64,000 bases of DNA from Mycobacterium sp. DL. GTDB taxonomy: Bacteria > Actinomycetota > Actinomycetes > Mycobacteriales > Mycobacteriaceae. Numbering within the stretch: the stretch's first letter is position 1; each line of letters starts with the position of its first letter. This document shows, piece after piece, positions 49,191-57,764 of the stretch. Both the position numbers and the translations under genes were made by a program. The stretch covers positions 1 to 64,000 of the forward strand of contig NZ_CP155796.1 of the NCBI RefSeq assembly GCF_039729195.1. The letters are read 5' to 3'. The notes below the pieces were generated by a model. That model ran no database searches and was not told the origin of the DNA. It saw only the letters and a program-made list of their open reading frames with translations.

Positions 49191-50795
49191 TCATCGGGAT
49201 GTGAACACCATTCCGGGGTAGTCGTTCTCGGCGACGTCGTCACAGTGACGGCGGTAGGTGCCGAACCCGCCGATGTAGGGCATGAACACCCGCTTCTTGC
49301 CCTCGATGTTGGCGCCGAGGTACCACGAGGACGCGGCCTGGACGAACAGTGTGCCCTCCGCGACCTGGGTGACGTGTCGGGTCCAGGCGTCGGCGGCATC
49401 ACGGCGCACCTCGACGTGGTCGGCGTTCTGGGCACGCGCGGCGGTGATCAACCCGATCGCCCAGTCGACCTGGACCTCGGCGTGCAGCACCATGTTCGCC
49501 AGCACCGACGGGCTGCCCGGCCCACTGAAGCTGAACAGGTTCGGCAGACCAGGAATCATCAAGCCGAGGAACGTGATCGGACCCTCTGCCCAGACATCGC
49601 TGAGCCGGACACCGCCGGGGCCGACCGGGTTGATGCGGGTCAGCGCGCCCGTCATCGCGTCGAACCCGGTGGCGAAGACCATTGCGTCGCAGGGGTAGCT
49701 CGCGGTGCTGGTCTGCACGGCGTCGACGGTGACGGCGGTGATGGGTTCCCGACGCAGGTTGACGAGCGTGACGTGTTCCCGGTTGAACGTCGCGTAGTAG
49801 CCGGTGTCGGTGCAGATGCGTTTGGTGCCGATGGGGTGGTCCACCGGAATGAGATCCTCGGCGACGGCGGGGTCGGCGACGATCTCCCGGATCCGCGCTT
49901 CGGCGAACTCCCGGGCGATGGTGTTGGCGGCGAGGTCGGTGAGCTGATCGGGGAACGTCTTGCTGAACAGCACCCCGCCCTCGGCCCATCGCTGGCGCAG
50001 CGCGGCTTCGCGCTCCTCGGGGCTGGTCTCGGCGGCGGGCTTCGCGGGGCTGGTGTGCGGGGTGCCCGCCGGAGCGTACGAGGACCGCCGGCGCCGGTCG
50101 GGATACTCGGCCCTGATGCGCTGCAGATCGTCGTCGGTCCAGGGTCGGTTCGGCATCGGCACGCTGTAGTTCGGTGACCGCTGGAACACCGTCAGCGACG
50201 CCGCCGAATCCGCAAGATGAGGCACCGCCTGGATGCCCGACGACCCGGTGCCGATCAGCCCGACTCTCTTGCCACCGAAGTCCGGTTCGTTGTCGGGCCA
50301 GGCTGCCGTGTAGTAGATCTCACCGCCGAAGTCGTCGATGCCTGGGATGTCGGGTCGGTTGACCTCGGACAGGCACCCGGTGGCGCACAACAGGTAGTTG
50401 GCCCGCTCGGACGTGCCGGTCGACATCTGCACCTCCCACGTCCCGGACCGGGCGTCGAAGGCTGCCCCGGTCACCGTGGTGCCGAAGCGGTAGTGGCGGC
50501 TCAGATCGAAGTGACTGGCCACGTGTTCGAGGTAGGCGAGGATCTCGGGTTGCGCCGCGTACCGCTCGGTCCACGTCCACGTCTGCTGCAGATCCTCGTC
50601 GAAAGAGTAGGAGTAGTCGACGCTTTCGACGTCACAGCGGGCGCCCGGGTAGCGGTTCCAGTACCAGGTGCCGCCGACTCCGTCCGCGGCATCGATGCCC
50701 AGGACCGTCAGGCCGGCAGCAGTCGCACGGTGCACCGCGTACAGCCCGGCGAAGCCTGCGCCGATAACGATCACGTCGTAGCCTTCGGCGGTCAT
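49191..50795 (-). CDS. Baeyer-Villiger-type flavin monooxygenase with a variant fingerprint
   Basis: The 534-aa product has FAD site GAGFAG (12-17), the GGTWYWNRYPGARCD block and an NADPH Rossmann site GLIGTGSSGIQ. The fingerprint reads FGGEIYYTAAWP, where the usual form is FxGxxxHxxxWP; the His is Tyr (codon 50310-50312). The rest resembles cyclohexanone/steroid-type BVMOs that insert oxygen next to a ketone. It overlaps the esterase gene by 4 nt. Activity with the Tyr variant is uncertain. Confidence 0.85.
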   Translation of the reverse strand: MTAEGYDVIVIGAGFAGLYAVHRATAAGLTVLGIDAADGVGGTWYWNRYPGARCDVESVDYSYSFDEDLQQTWTWTERYAAQPEILAYLEHVASHFDLSRHYRFGTTVTGAAFDARSGTWEVQMSTGTSERANYLLCATGCLSEVNRPDIPGIDDFGGEIYYTAAWPDNEPDFGGKRVGLIGTGSSGIQAVPHLADSAASLTVFQRSPNYSVPMPNRPWTDDDLQRIRAEYPDRRRRSSYAPAGTPHTSPAKPAAETSPEEREAALRQRWAEGGVLFSKTFPDQLTDLAANTIAREFAEARIREIVADPAVAEDLIPVDHPIGTKRICTDTGYYATFNREHVTLVNLRREPITAVTVDAVQTSTASYPCDAMVFATGFDAMTGALTRINPVGPGGVRLSDVWAEGPITFLGLMIPGLPNLFSFSGPGSPSVLANMVLHAEVQVDWAIGLITAARAQNADHVEVRRDAADAWTRHVTQVAEGTLFVQAASSWYLGANIEGKKRVFMPYIGGFGTYRRHCDDVAENDYPGMVFTSR

Positions 50796-51739
50796 GACAC
50801 CGCCTCGGTGACGCGGTTCGCCAGCAGCTCGCGCATGTCCGTCCACAGCAGATCGCGGGCTGCGATGGCGGGCGGGAAAGTCAGCATCGTGAGGAAGCCG
50901 TGGAACAGACCGTGAAAGTCGCGGTGCAGCACTGGGACTCCAGCCGAGCGTAGCCGTTGGGCGTAGGCCACACCTTCGCTGTGCAGCGGGTCGAGGGTGG
51001 CGGTGACGACGACCGCGGGCGGCAGACCCGCCAGCGACTCCGCGCGTCCCGGGGCGACCAGGTAGGCGGGGTCGGGCAGCGCCCCGCCGAGGTACTGCTG
51101 CCAATACCATTGCAGCGCCGCATGGGTGGTGAAGTAACCGGTGGCTCTCAGTCGGTGGCTGGAGGTGTCACACGACGGATCGATCATCGGGTAGAGCAGC
51201 ACCTGCGCGACGGGCAGGGTCGAGCCTCGGTCGCGACACAGCAGGGGCGTCACCGCGGCGAGGTTGCCCCCGGCGCTGTCACCGGCGACCGCGATCCGAC
51301 GCGGATCGACACCGAGTTCGGCGGCGTGACGGACAACCCAGTCGAACGCCCCGTAGGCGTCTTCCGCTGCGGCAGGTGACGGATGCTCGGGGGCGCGCCG
51401 GTAGTCGACGGAGACGACCACGGAGTCGGTGTGGCGCGACATCGCCCGGCAGAACCCGTCGTGACTCTCGATGTCGCACAACACGAAACCACCGCCGTGG
51501 GAGAAGACCACGGCGGGCCGGGGTGCAGCGCCGCCGCCGTGCGGTTGGTAGATCCTGACGGCGACGGGTCCGGCCGCCGTGGCGATCGTCCGGTCCTCGG
51601 CGCCAGCGACATCGTCGACGTTGGTGACCGGTTGGCGCCGCGCCGCAACCGCGGCGCGCGCATCGGTCGCCGACATCCGCTCGACCGCGGGGAAGGCGTC
51701 GTTGAGCGTGCGCAGCATCGCGGCTACACCGTCGTCCAT
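50792..51739 (-). CDS. HSL-family alpha/beta hydrolase (esterase)
   Basis: The 315-aa product has the HSL oxyanion motif HGGGF (81-85), nucleophile GDSAGG (Ser155), Asp250 in TLDPLHSEG and His280 in GLFHGF. It should hydrolyse esters, plausibly those made by the overlapping monooxygenase. ATG 51739 heads a three-gene operon (hydrolase, monooxygenase, FadD). A palindromic site lies 25-41 nt upstream. Confidence 0.9.
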   Translation of the reverse strand: MDDGVAAMLRTLNDAFPAVERMSATDARAAVAARRQPVTNVDDVAGAEDRTIATAAGPVAVRIYQPHGGGAAPRPAVVFSHGGGFVLCDIESHDGFCRAMSRHTDSVVVSVDYRRAPEHPSPAAAEDAYGAFDWVVRHAAELGVDPRRIAVAGDSAGGNLAAVTPLLCRDRGSTLPVAQVLLYPMIDPSCDTSSHRLRATGYFTTHAALQWYWQQYLGGALPDPAYLVAPGRAESLAGLPPAVVVTATLDPLHSEGVAYAQRLRSAGVPVLHRDFHGLFHGFLTMLTFPPAIAARDLLWTDMRELLANRVTEAVS

Positions 51740-51763
51740 GGGCTCCTCGTAGGTGGTGATCTG

Positions 51764-51780
51764 TTTCTATCAGAAATAGA
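51764..51780. promoter_or_regulatory. Palindromic site between the hydrolase operon and padR-like gene
   Basis: TTTCTATCAGAAATAGA contains TTTCT-ATC-AGAAA (51764-51776) and TCTAT-CAGAA-ATAGA (51766-51780). It lies in the 99-nt divergent gap, 25-41 nt upstream of the hydrolase start. It is the best candidate operator for the PadR-type regulator. Confidence 0.55.
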
Positions 51781-51838
51781 GACTCGGCCGGGCTGAATTG
51801 TCGGCATCGTCTAGTGCCTGCTCCTCTAGGGTGTCGCC

Positions 51839-52459
51839 ATGGCCGACGACGACACCGATCCGCAGCCGCGTCTGCGGTCGACGAGCTACGCGGTGCTGGG
51901 TCTGCTGTCGTTCGGCCAGGAACTGTCCGGCTTCGACATGAAGCGCTGGGCGGACTGGAGTCTGAAGTTCTTCTACTGGGCACCGTCCTACAGCCAGATC
52001 TACGGCGAGCTGCACCGCCTCGAGGAACTCGGGCTGGTGGTGTCGCGGTTGGACGACAACAAGAACGTGCAGCGCAAGCGTGGGGAACGCGAGAAGCGGG
52101 TCTACCGCATCACCGCCGCGGGGGAGAGGGCCGTGTCCGCTTGGACCGCCGAGGCCGCACCCGAGCCGGCGGTGCTCAAGCACGGCATCATGCTGCGAGC
52201 GTGGCTGGGCCACACCGCCGAACCGGCCAAACTGCGGGAGATGGTGCTGGCACACCGCGCGCAGTCCGAACGCATGAGGGTGCTCGCCGAAGATCACGCG
52301 CAGGGCGCCGCCCCCGTTCCGGAGTGGGCCTATCCCGTCGCGGTGCTCAACTGGTCGGCCCAGTACTACGCCGACGAGGTCGCCCGCGCCGATACGCTGC
52401 TCGCCGAGCTGGACCGCCTCGCCGCCCAACGCAAACGCGAGGCCAGACGCAAGGGGTGA
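51839..52459 (+). CDS. PadR-family transcriptional regulator
   Basis: The 206-aa product has an N-terminal winged helix (YAVLGLLSFGQELSGFDMKRW, YSQIYGELHRLEELGLV, REKRVYRITAAGE) and a C-terminal Vir_act_alpha_C-like dimer helix region. PadR proteins usually repress a neighbouring operon in response to small molecules. It is divergent from the hydrolase-monooxygenase-ligase operon and convergent with the DUF35 gene (3-nt gap), so it sits between the two catabolic operons. Confidence 0.88.
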   Translation: MADDDTDPQPRLRSTSYAVLGLLSFGQELSGFDMKRWADWSLKFFYWAPSYSQIYGELHRLEELGLVVSRLDDNKNVQRKRGEREKRVYRITAAGERAVSAWTAEAAPEPAVLKHGIMLRAWLGHTAEPAKLREMVLAHRAQSERMRVLAEDHAQGAAPVPEWAYPVAVLNWSAQYYADEVARADTLLAELDRLAAQRKREARRKG

Positions 52460-52462
52460 CGA

Positions 52463-52870
52463 TCACGCCGGCCGGTAGCGCAACAGCGTGACCCCTGTCC
52501 CGGGCACGTCATGGAACACCGGGGCCACGCGCATGCCGATCTGGATCTGCTCGGGTTCGACGTCGACGAGTTCGGTGCTCACCTTCGGCCCGGCGTCCCA
52601 CTCGACGACCGCGAGCAGCTGGGGCAGGGCATCCGCCCACGGCGGGCCGGTGGGTCGCTGAGCCACCGTGTAGGTGAACAGCGTTCCGGCACCGTCGATT
52701 TCGCGCCACTCCAGATCGTCGGCCAGCGTGCCCGGCGCCAGCGTGCGCGGGTAGAACACGTAGCGGCTCAGCGAGGGGGAGTACTGGATCAGGATCCGGT
52801 GCTCGGTCAAGGCGTGCCAGTACGGCGCGGACACCGGGGTGGGCTCCGGCAGGGGCGGGGTCTCGGGCAT
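52463..52870 (-). CDS. DUF35 OB-fold protein lacking zinc-ribbon cysteines
   Basis: The 135-aa product is the small partner usually fused to or paired with steroid aldolases (the C-terminal part of ChsH2). The N-terminal segment that normally holds two CxxC pairs reads ILIQYSPSLSRYVFYPR and has no Cys; there is no cysteine in the whole protein. The OB-fold part (FTYTVAQRP, PQLLAVVEWD) is intact. ATG 52870 has GGGAGG about 9 nt upstream; a TTG at 52876 overlaps the aldolase stop but is too close to that site. Confidence 0.82.
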   Translation of the reverse strand: MPETPPLPEPTPVSAPYWHALTEHRILIQYSPSLSRYVFYPRTLAPGTLADDLEWREIDGAGTLFTYTVAQRPTGPPWADALPQLLAVVEWDAGPKVSTELVDVEPEQIQIGMRVAPVFHDVPGTGVTLLRYRPA

Positions 52871-52872
52871 GC

Positions 52873-54078
52873 TCAATCGCCTCCCAGCACCAGAGCCACC
52901 TGCTCACTCATGATGCCGCCAGTACCGGTGACGAACGCGACGTCGCAGTCGGAGACCTGGGCGGCGGCACCGCGGCCCATCACCTGGCGGGCGGCGTCGA
53001 CCACGTGGTGCATGCCGCCCGCCATCCCGGCCTGCCCGAACGACAACTGCCCGCCCGCGGTGTTGAGCGGGAAGTCCCCGCGGTAGGTCAGGTCGCGGTC
53101 GTTGATCCATGACGCGCCTCGGCCTTTGGCGCAGAAGCCCGCGTCCTCGAGGGTCATCAGCACGGTGATCGTGTAGCAGTCGTAGAGGGAGGCGACATCT
53201 ACGTCCGCCTGGGTCAGACCCGCCATCGTGAATGCCTTGGCGGAGGACCGTGCGACCGGAGTGGTCATCAGGTCCTCGGCGTAGGTGGCCGTCTTGAACG
53301 CGATGTGCTCACCGAAACCCTTCACCCACACCGGGCGGTGGCGTGATCGTGCGGCGAGGTCGGCGTTGGCGATCAACACGCCTGCGCCACCCTGGACCCG
53401 CATCACGGTCTCCAGCATGTGGATCGGGTCGGCGATCATCGGGCTGTCGAGCACGTCGTCGATGGTGAGCGGCTTGCCGTGGAACACCGCGTCGGGATGG
53501 GCGCAGGCGTTGGTGCGTTGGTCGACCGCGATCTTCGCGAGTGCACGCGCGTCGTAGCCGTACAGCGCGGCATAACGCTGCGCGATCTGGGCGTAAGGCG
53601 CGTTCTGGCCGACGTTTCCGTAGGGGATCTCGAACTCCGCCTGCGGTGACCCGAAGATGTTGCTCGACGCCCCGTACCAGGCGGGCGGTGCTGCGGGATG
53701 GCGCTGCGATCGGGGCAGCATCGTCGACCCCGGCACGACCGCCAGCACGGCATCACACAGTCCCAGTTCGACTGCCACGGCCGCACGCCACACCATGCCC
53801 GCCGACGTCGCACCGCCCAGGTCGACGCGCTCACCGAAATCGATGGGCATGCCCAGGTATTCGCTCAGCGTGGCGGGAGCGAACATCGCCGACTCCGCGA
53901 TGCCGTGGCAGACGAGGCCGTTGATCGCCGCGGCGTCCAGACCGGAGTCCGCGATCACCATCGCGGCCAGCGCCGCGTACTGGTCGATGGTGAACTGCTC
54001 GGGTCGGGTCTGCTTGCGCTGCGCGGGAAGTTCCGCGATACCGACGATGGCCGCCTCGCCGCGAAGCCCGGCCATCAC
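52873..54078 (-). CDS. Thiolase-fold lipid-transfer protein, probable Ltp2-like aldolase
   Basis: The 401-aa product has the thiolase-superfamily SCP-x/Ltp pattern: GVRAGI-like N-terminus (AIVGIAELP), the segment DLGGATSAGMVWRAA in place of the nucleophile Cys motif, and C-terminal LNTAGGQLSFGQAGMAGG. The missing Cys argues against a thiolase and for a retro-aldolase like Ltp2 acting with a DUF35 partner, which is the next gene. Start is GTG 54078 or ATG 54075, overlapping the upstream hydratase stop. Confidence 0.85.
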   Translation of the reverse strand: MMAGLRGEAAIVGIAELPAQRKQTRPEQFTIDQYAALAAMVIADSGLDAAAINGLVCHGIAESAMFAPATLSEYLGMPIDFGERVDLGGATSAGMVWRAAVAVELGLCDAVLAVVPGSTMLPRSQRHPAAPPAWYGASSNIFGSPQAEFEIPYGNVGQNAPYAQIAQRYAALYGYDARALAKIAVDQRTNACAHPDAVFHGKPLTIDDVLDSPMIADPIHMLETVMRVQGGAGVLIANADLAARSRHRPVWVKGFGEHIAFKTATYAEDLMTTPVARSSAKAFTMAGLTQADVDVASLYDCYTITVLMTLEDAGFCAKGRGASWINDRDLTYRGDFPLNTAGGQLSFGQAGMAGGMHHVVDAARQVMGRGAAAQVSDCDVAFVTGTGGIMSEQVALVLGGD

Positions 54079-54515
54079 ACCGTCGCCGATCGTGACGGCA
54101 GCGCGACGGTCGCGGTGCCCGGCATCAGCACGGTGTCACCGCGGCGCCCGGCGATGTCGAGGTCGACCAGGCCGACCCCGTGGTCGATCCGCGTGCCGGT
54201 CACCACCCCGCCGAAGGTGAGTTCCTCACCGGGGTAGGCCACCGCGCGGTTCTGCACCGAGAACCGGACCAACCGGCCGTGACCGCCGATCCAGTCGGTG
54301 AGGGCGCGGGACAGCAGCGCCGACTGCAGCGGACCCTGAACCAGGACGTCGTCGTAACCCTCGACGGTGGTGGCCCAGTCCCGGTCGTAGTGGATGCGGT
54401 GCCCGTTGTAGGTGGCGGCGCTGAAGAAGAACATCTGGGTCCGGTCGACGGTGACGACCAGCGACGGGATCTCGTCGCCGGGCGCGACGTCCTCGTAGCA
54501 CACCTGGTCGGTCAC
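54075..54515 (-). CDS. MaoC-like enoyl-CoA hydratase subunit (ChsH1-like)
   Basis: The 146-aa product is a single hotdog domain with the hydratase motif AATYNGHRIHYDRDW (Asn37, His42) as in ChsH1 (Rv3541c). ChsH1 pairs with the MaoC-like half of ChsH2 to hydrate steroid enoyl-CoA. It starts at GTG 54515, 10 nt after the partner hydratase stop. An Asn occupies the position of the acidic residue in classic MaoC enzymes, as in related proteins. Confidence 0.83.
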   Translation of the reverse strand: MTDQVCYEDVAPGDEIPSLVVTVDRTQMFFFSAATYNGHRIHYDRDWATTVEGYDDVLVQGPLQSALLSRALTDWIGGHGRLVRFSVQNRAVAYPGEELTFGGVVTGTRIDHGVGLVDLDIAGRRGDTVLMPGTATVALPSRSATV

Positions 54516-54525
54516 CGGGGCCTCC

Positions 54526-55026
54526 TCACGGCCGGGCGATCATCGACGTGGTGGCCTCGGCGAGAAGGGCGTCGTGCTGATTGCGGTATTCGGTGTGCCA
54601 TGTCACCAACACGAATCGACCTGACCTGCCTTCCTTTTCGACGATGGACTCGATGGTGCGGACCATTTCCACCTCGTCGCGGTGATAGGCGGGAAGGCGG
54701 AAGGTGGTGGTCTCGCCGCCGGCCATTCGGCGTGGTGCCCGGGGGAAGGCCAGACCGCCGGAGACCGCTCCCGACGAACCGTCGGGGCGCAGGCCGTCGA
54801 GCGCCGCCACGCCGAGCACCGCGTACTGCAGGTAGAGCGGCGGGCACACCACGTCGTCGTAGCCGTGGGCGCGCGCATGGTCGGCATCGAACCAGAGCGG
54901 ATTGTGATCGCCGACCGCCGCGGCCCAGCGCTGCCATTGCACCCGGTCCACCTCGCCGGTGGCGCGCGCCGCGACGCTGCCCACCTGTGCTGCGGACTCG
55001 GCGTCGATCAGGCTGTCATCGGTCAC
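54526..55026 (-). CDS. MaoC/FAS1-type hydratase partner subunit (ChsH2 N-domain-like)
   Basis: The 166-aa product resembles the N-terminal MaoC-like domain of ChsH2 (WQRWAAAVGDHNPLWFDADHARAHGYDDVV, FPRAPRRMAGG). In M. tuberculosis this domain is fused to DUF35; here the DUF35 part is a separate gene at the end of the operon. GTG 55026 overlaps the FadE28-like stop. It likely forms the heterodimeric hydratase with the following ChsH1-like protein. Confidence 0.82.
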   Translation of the reverse strand: MTDDSLIDAESAAQVGSVAARATGEVDRVQWQRWAAAVGDHNPLWFDADHARAHGYDDVVCPPLYLQYAVLGVAALDGLRPDGSSGAVSGGLAFPRAPRRMAGGETTTFRLPAYHRDEVEMVRTIESIVEKEGRSGRFVLVTWHTEYRNQHDALLAEATTSMIARP

Positions 55027-56096
55027 GCGTCCGCTCCCTGCAGCCAGGTGGCGGCGACGTCCGCGCCGCCGCCGAGAGTCGAGAGCACCCGCGCCCGCTC
55101 GGAGTACCGGTGCAGGTCGGTGTCGACGACATACCCCATGCCACCGTGCAATTGGTGCGCATCGAGGGTGGCCAGCTTCGCGGCTGCGGCGGCGTGCATC
55201 CGGGCGACCGCGGTCTGGCGGGTGGCGGTGTGGCCGTCACCGAGCAGGGACACCGCCGCCCACGCCGCCAGTCGGGTGGCGGACAGCGCGATGTGCATGT
55301 TGGCGACCAGATGCTGTGCCGCCTGGAACGACGCGATGGGCCGGCCGAACTGTTCGCGCATCGCCGTGTGGTCGACAGTGCGCTGCAGGGCGGCCTCACC
55401 CACTCCGACCAGATCGAGGGACAGCAGCGCCGACGCGGTGTTCGCGAGTCGGCGCAACCGGTCGTCGGGGATTCCGTCGTCGCCGCCGAGCACCAGGCTG
55501 TCTCCGACGGTGACGTCGTCGAAACGCAACGCGGCCGCGCCCTGTCCGCCCATCAGAGTCAGCGGTTCGGTGTGCACCCCCGAGGCATCTGTGGGCACCA
55601 CAAATGCCAGGGTCCGGCCTGTGCCGACGTCCTTCGCCGAGACGACCACCACGTCGGCGGTCGGGGCGTCGAGCACGAAGTCGACGAGGCCGTTCAGCAC
55701 CCAGACGTCGCCTTCGTGGGCCGCCTGCAGTACGGGCGCGACATCACCGGCATCAACCGGTGACCACAAAGCCGTTGTGGCGCGGCATCTTCCGCCGGCC
55801 AGCGGGGGCAGCAGCGCGGCGTGCTGCTCGGCGGTCCCGAACGTGTGTACCGCCAGGCCCGCGTGCAGGGTGCCGTGGACGATCGTCGGGCACAGCGCGC
55901 GGCCGGCCTCGACGCAGAACGCACCGAGGGCGGTGAGGTCGGCGCCGGAGCCGCCGTACTTCTCGGGCAGCGTCAGCCCGAGAACCCCCGCGTCGGCCAA
56001 CGACGTCCACAGTGCGGGCGGCCCGGTTCCGGCCGACAGCAGCCGCCGCAGCATCGATGTGAACTCGCGTTCGTCGTCGTCGGGTAGCAGTCGCAC
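55023..56096 (-). CDS. Acyl-CoA dehydrogenase alpha-type subunit (FadE28-like)
   Basis: The 357-aa product is an acyl-CoA dehydrogenase with ALGAFCVEAGRALCPT, RTVDHTAMREQFGRPIASFQAAQHL and HQLHGGMGYVVDTDLHRY. The pattern agrees with FadE28 (ChsE1) of the M. tuberculosis igr operon, which works as a heterotetramer with FadE29. GTG 56096 is preferred: GAGGAG lies 6 nt upstream. It follows the FadE29-like gene by 14 nt and overlaps the hydratase gene. Confidence 0.85.
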   Translation of the reverse strand: MRLLPDDDEREFTSMLRRLLSAGTGPPALWTSLADAGVLGLTLPEKYGGSGADLTALGAFCVEAGRALCPTIVHGTLHAGLAVHTFGTAEQHAALLPPLAGGRCRATTALWSPVDAGDVAPVLQAAHEGDVWVLNGLVDFVLDAPTADVVVVSAKDVGTGRTLAFVVPTDASGVHTEPLTLMGGQGAAALRFDDVTVGDSLVLGGDDGIPDDRLRRLANTASALLSLDLVGVGEAALQRTVDHTAMREQFGRPIASFQAAQHLVANMHIALSATRLAAWAAVSLLGDGHTATRQTAVARMHAAAAAKLATLDAHQLHGGMGYVVDTDLHRYSERARVLSTLGGGADVAATWLQGADA

Positions 56097-56110
56097 GGTC
56101 AGCTCCTCGA

Positions 56111-57289
56111 TCAGCGCCCGTAGGACGGCATGCCGTGGCCCCGCTGCGCGATGACGTCGCGCAGCACCTCGTTGGTGCCGCCGCCGAACCGCATCAGGGG
56201 CGCCGCGCGGTACAGGCGCTCGAAGACCCCGTCGGCGGGAGCGCCCGGAGTGCGATGTGCCAGCAGGCCGTCGGGTCCGAGCAGATCGATGGCGAGGTCG
56301 GCGATCCGTTGCCGCAGTTCGCTGGTGAAGACCTTCTCGACGCTCACCTCCACCGTGGGGATGACGCCGGTGTCGAGCAGCGACGCCGCTTCCAGGCCCA
56401 TGAGCGTCGCGACATCCACGTCCGCTTCGGCCTGGGCGATTCGCCGAACGAAGGCCGGGTTGTCCGCCGGGACCGATCCGTCGCGGCGCGGACGGTGAAC
56501 CAGTCGTTGCATCTCGTCGAGCGCCCTGCGCAGATCTCCGGCGTTGGTCAGGGCACCGCGTTCCAGGTCGAGCGCGCCGGTGATGTAGGTCCACCCGCGG
56601 TTCTCCTCGCCGATGAGGTTCCCGACGGGGACCCGGACGTCGCGGAAGAAGACCTCATTGGTGCGGTAGCCCGACCACGCGGTCAGCGGACGGATGTCGA
56701 TACCCGGTTGGTCGAGCGGCACGATGATCACCGAGATGCCGCGGTGGCGCCGGGCCTCGGGGTCGGTGCGCACGCAGAGCCACTCGTGGGTGCTGCGTTG
56801 GGCGCCGCTGTTCCAGATCTTGGATCCGTTGATCACCCAGTCGTCGCCGTCACGCACCGCGCGGGTGCGCAGGCTTGCGAGGTCGGTACCGGCATCCGGC
56901 TCCGAATAGCCGACCGCACAGGTCAACTCGCCCCGGGCGATCGGTGGCAGGAACTCGCGCCTGTTCTGGTCGGTGCCGTGCCGCATGATCATCGGCGCCA
57001 CCGAGGTGACCGTCAGGTCCGGCCCGGGCACGCCGCGGTACTCGAACTCCCGCATCAACAGATGCTGATGCATGGCATCCAGGCCGAGCCCGCCGAATTC
57101 GGTGGGCCAGCTGACGCCGAACCAGCCCTTGTCGCCGACCGCGCGCCGAAACGCGGTCACTTCCCCGCCGATGCGCTCCAGACCGTGCTCGGCGAGCTCG
57201 GCCTCCAGCGCCGGTGTGACGTTGTCGCGCAGGAAGGCTCGCACTTCGTCGACCCAAGCCCGTTGGGCCGCATCAAGGCCGACGTCCAC
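56111..57289 (-). CDS. Acyl-CoA dehydrogenase beta-type subunit (FadE29-like)
   Basis: The 392-aa product has GVSWPTEFGGLGLDAMHQHLLMREFEY, the FAD/substrate loops AVGYSEPDAGTDLASLRTRA and WVINGSKIWNSGAQ, and the C-terminal RFGGGTNEVLRDVIAQRG. It pairs with the next gene as in FadE28/FadE29. GTG 57289 is the start. A 73-nt gap separates it from the small unknown gene upstream, which may be the first gene of the operon. Confidence 0.88.
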   Translation of the reverse strand: MDVGLDAAQRAWVDEVRAFLRDNVTPALEAELAEHGLERIGGEVTAFRRAVGDKGWFGVSWPTEFGGLGLDAMHQHLLMREFEYRGVPGPDLTVTSVAPMIMRHGTDQNRREFLPPIARGELTCAVGYSEPDAGTDLASLRTRAVRDGDDWVINGSKIWNSGAQRSTHEWLCVRTDPEARRHRGISVIIVPLDQPGIDIRPLTAWSGYRTNEVFFRDVRVPVGNLIGEENRGWTYITGALDLERGALTNAGDLRRALDEMQRLVHRPRRDGSVPADNPAFVRRIAQAEADVDVATLMGLEAASLLDTGVIPTVEVSVEKVFTSELRQRIADLAIDLLGPDGLLAHRTPGAPADGVFERLYRAAPLMRFGGGTNEVLRDVIAQRGHGMPSYGR

Positions 57290-57362
57290 GAGCGGTGAGC
57301 CTAGCCGTCGAGGCGAGGCGATTGGACTGTTTCGAAAAGAAAGAGTTCGACGAGGTGGTGGG

Positions 57363-57671
57363 TCAGTCGGCCGAGGAGTCCGCGACGTGCTCGGTGTCCT
57401 CGTCGCGGTCCTGCCATTCGGCGAAGAATCGATGAACCCAGTCCTCCGTCGCGAACTCGCCGAACTGACGCGGGTGATCGATCACGGCGGTGTCGCTCTG
57501 GCCGTGGTCGTCCTTCATGAACATGAGAACCGGTCCGACGAACAGGTTGCCGTTGAAGGCGTAGTGCCGTGTCTCGCCGTCAGCGGTGCGGATGTCCACC
57601 TCATAGCTGACGTGCCCGGCCTCACCTGCGGTGCGTCGGATGTGGCGGACGGTGGCCGCGCCCTCCTCCAT
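57363..57671 (-). CDS. Small protein of unknown function at the head of the FadE operon
   Basis: The 102-aa product is hydrophilic: VSYEVDIRTADGETRHYAFNG and a C-terminal HRFFAEWQDRDEDTEHVAD. I do not recognise a family. ATG 57671 follows GAAAGAGGG by about 7 nt. It is divergent from the TetR regulator across a 93-nt gap containing a palindrome. A role in the adjacent pathway is possible only by position. Confidence 0.6.
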   Translation of the reverse strand: MEEGAATVRHIRRTAGEAGHVSYEVDIRTADGETRHYAFNGNLFVGPVLMFMKDDHGQSDTAVIDHPRQFGEFATEDWVHRFFAEWQDRDEDTEHVADSSAD

Positions 57672-57733
57672 GCAAGCCCTCTTTCTGGTCCTCGTCACTG
57701 CAGCACTCCACCCTTGAGCACAACAGCGTTAGG

Positions 57734-57748
57734 GTCAACAGTGTTGAC
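57734..57748. promoter_or_regulatory. Palindrome and TTGACA in the divergent tetR promoter
   Basis: GTCAAC-AGT-GTTGAC is a perfect 15-bp palindrome, overlapping TTGACA (57744-57749). An outer pair GCGTTA/TAACGC (57726-57731, 57757-57762) encloses it. It is the likely TetR operator. It has a 3-nt spacer between AAC and GTT, unlike the 2-nt KstR consensus. Confidence 0.65.
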
Positions 57749-57764
57749 ATAAGGAGTAACGCGT

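Noticed and set aside
57734..57748. KstR-type operator at the tetR promoter
   Set aside because: The palindrome has AAC-AGT-GTT with a 3-nt spacer, while the KstR consensus has a 2-nt spacer; it is more likely a site of the local TetR.
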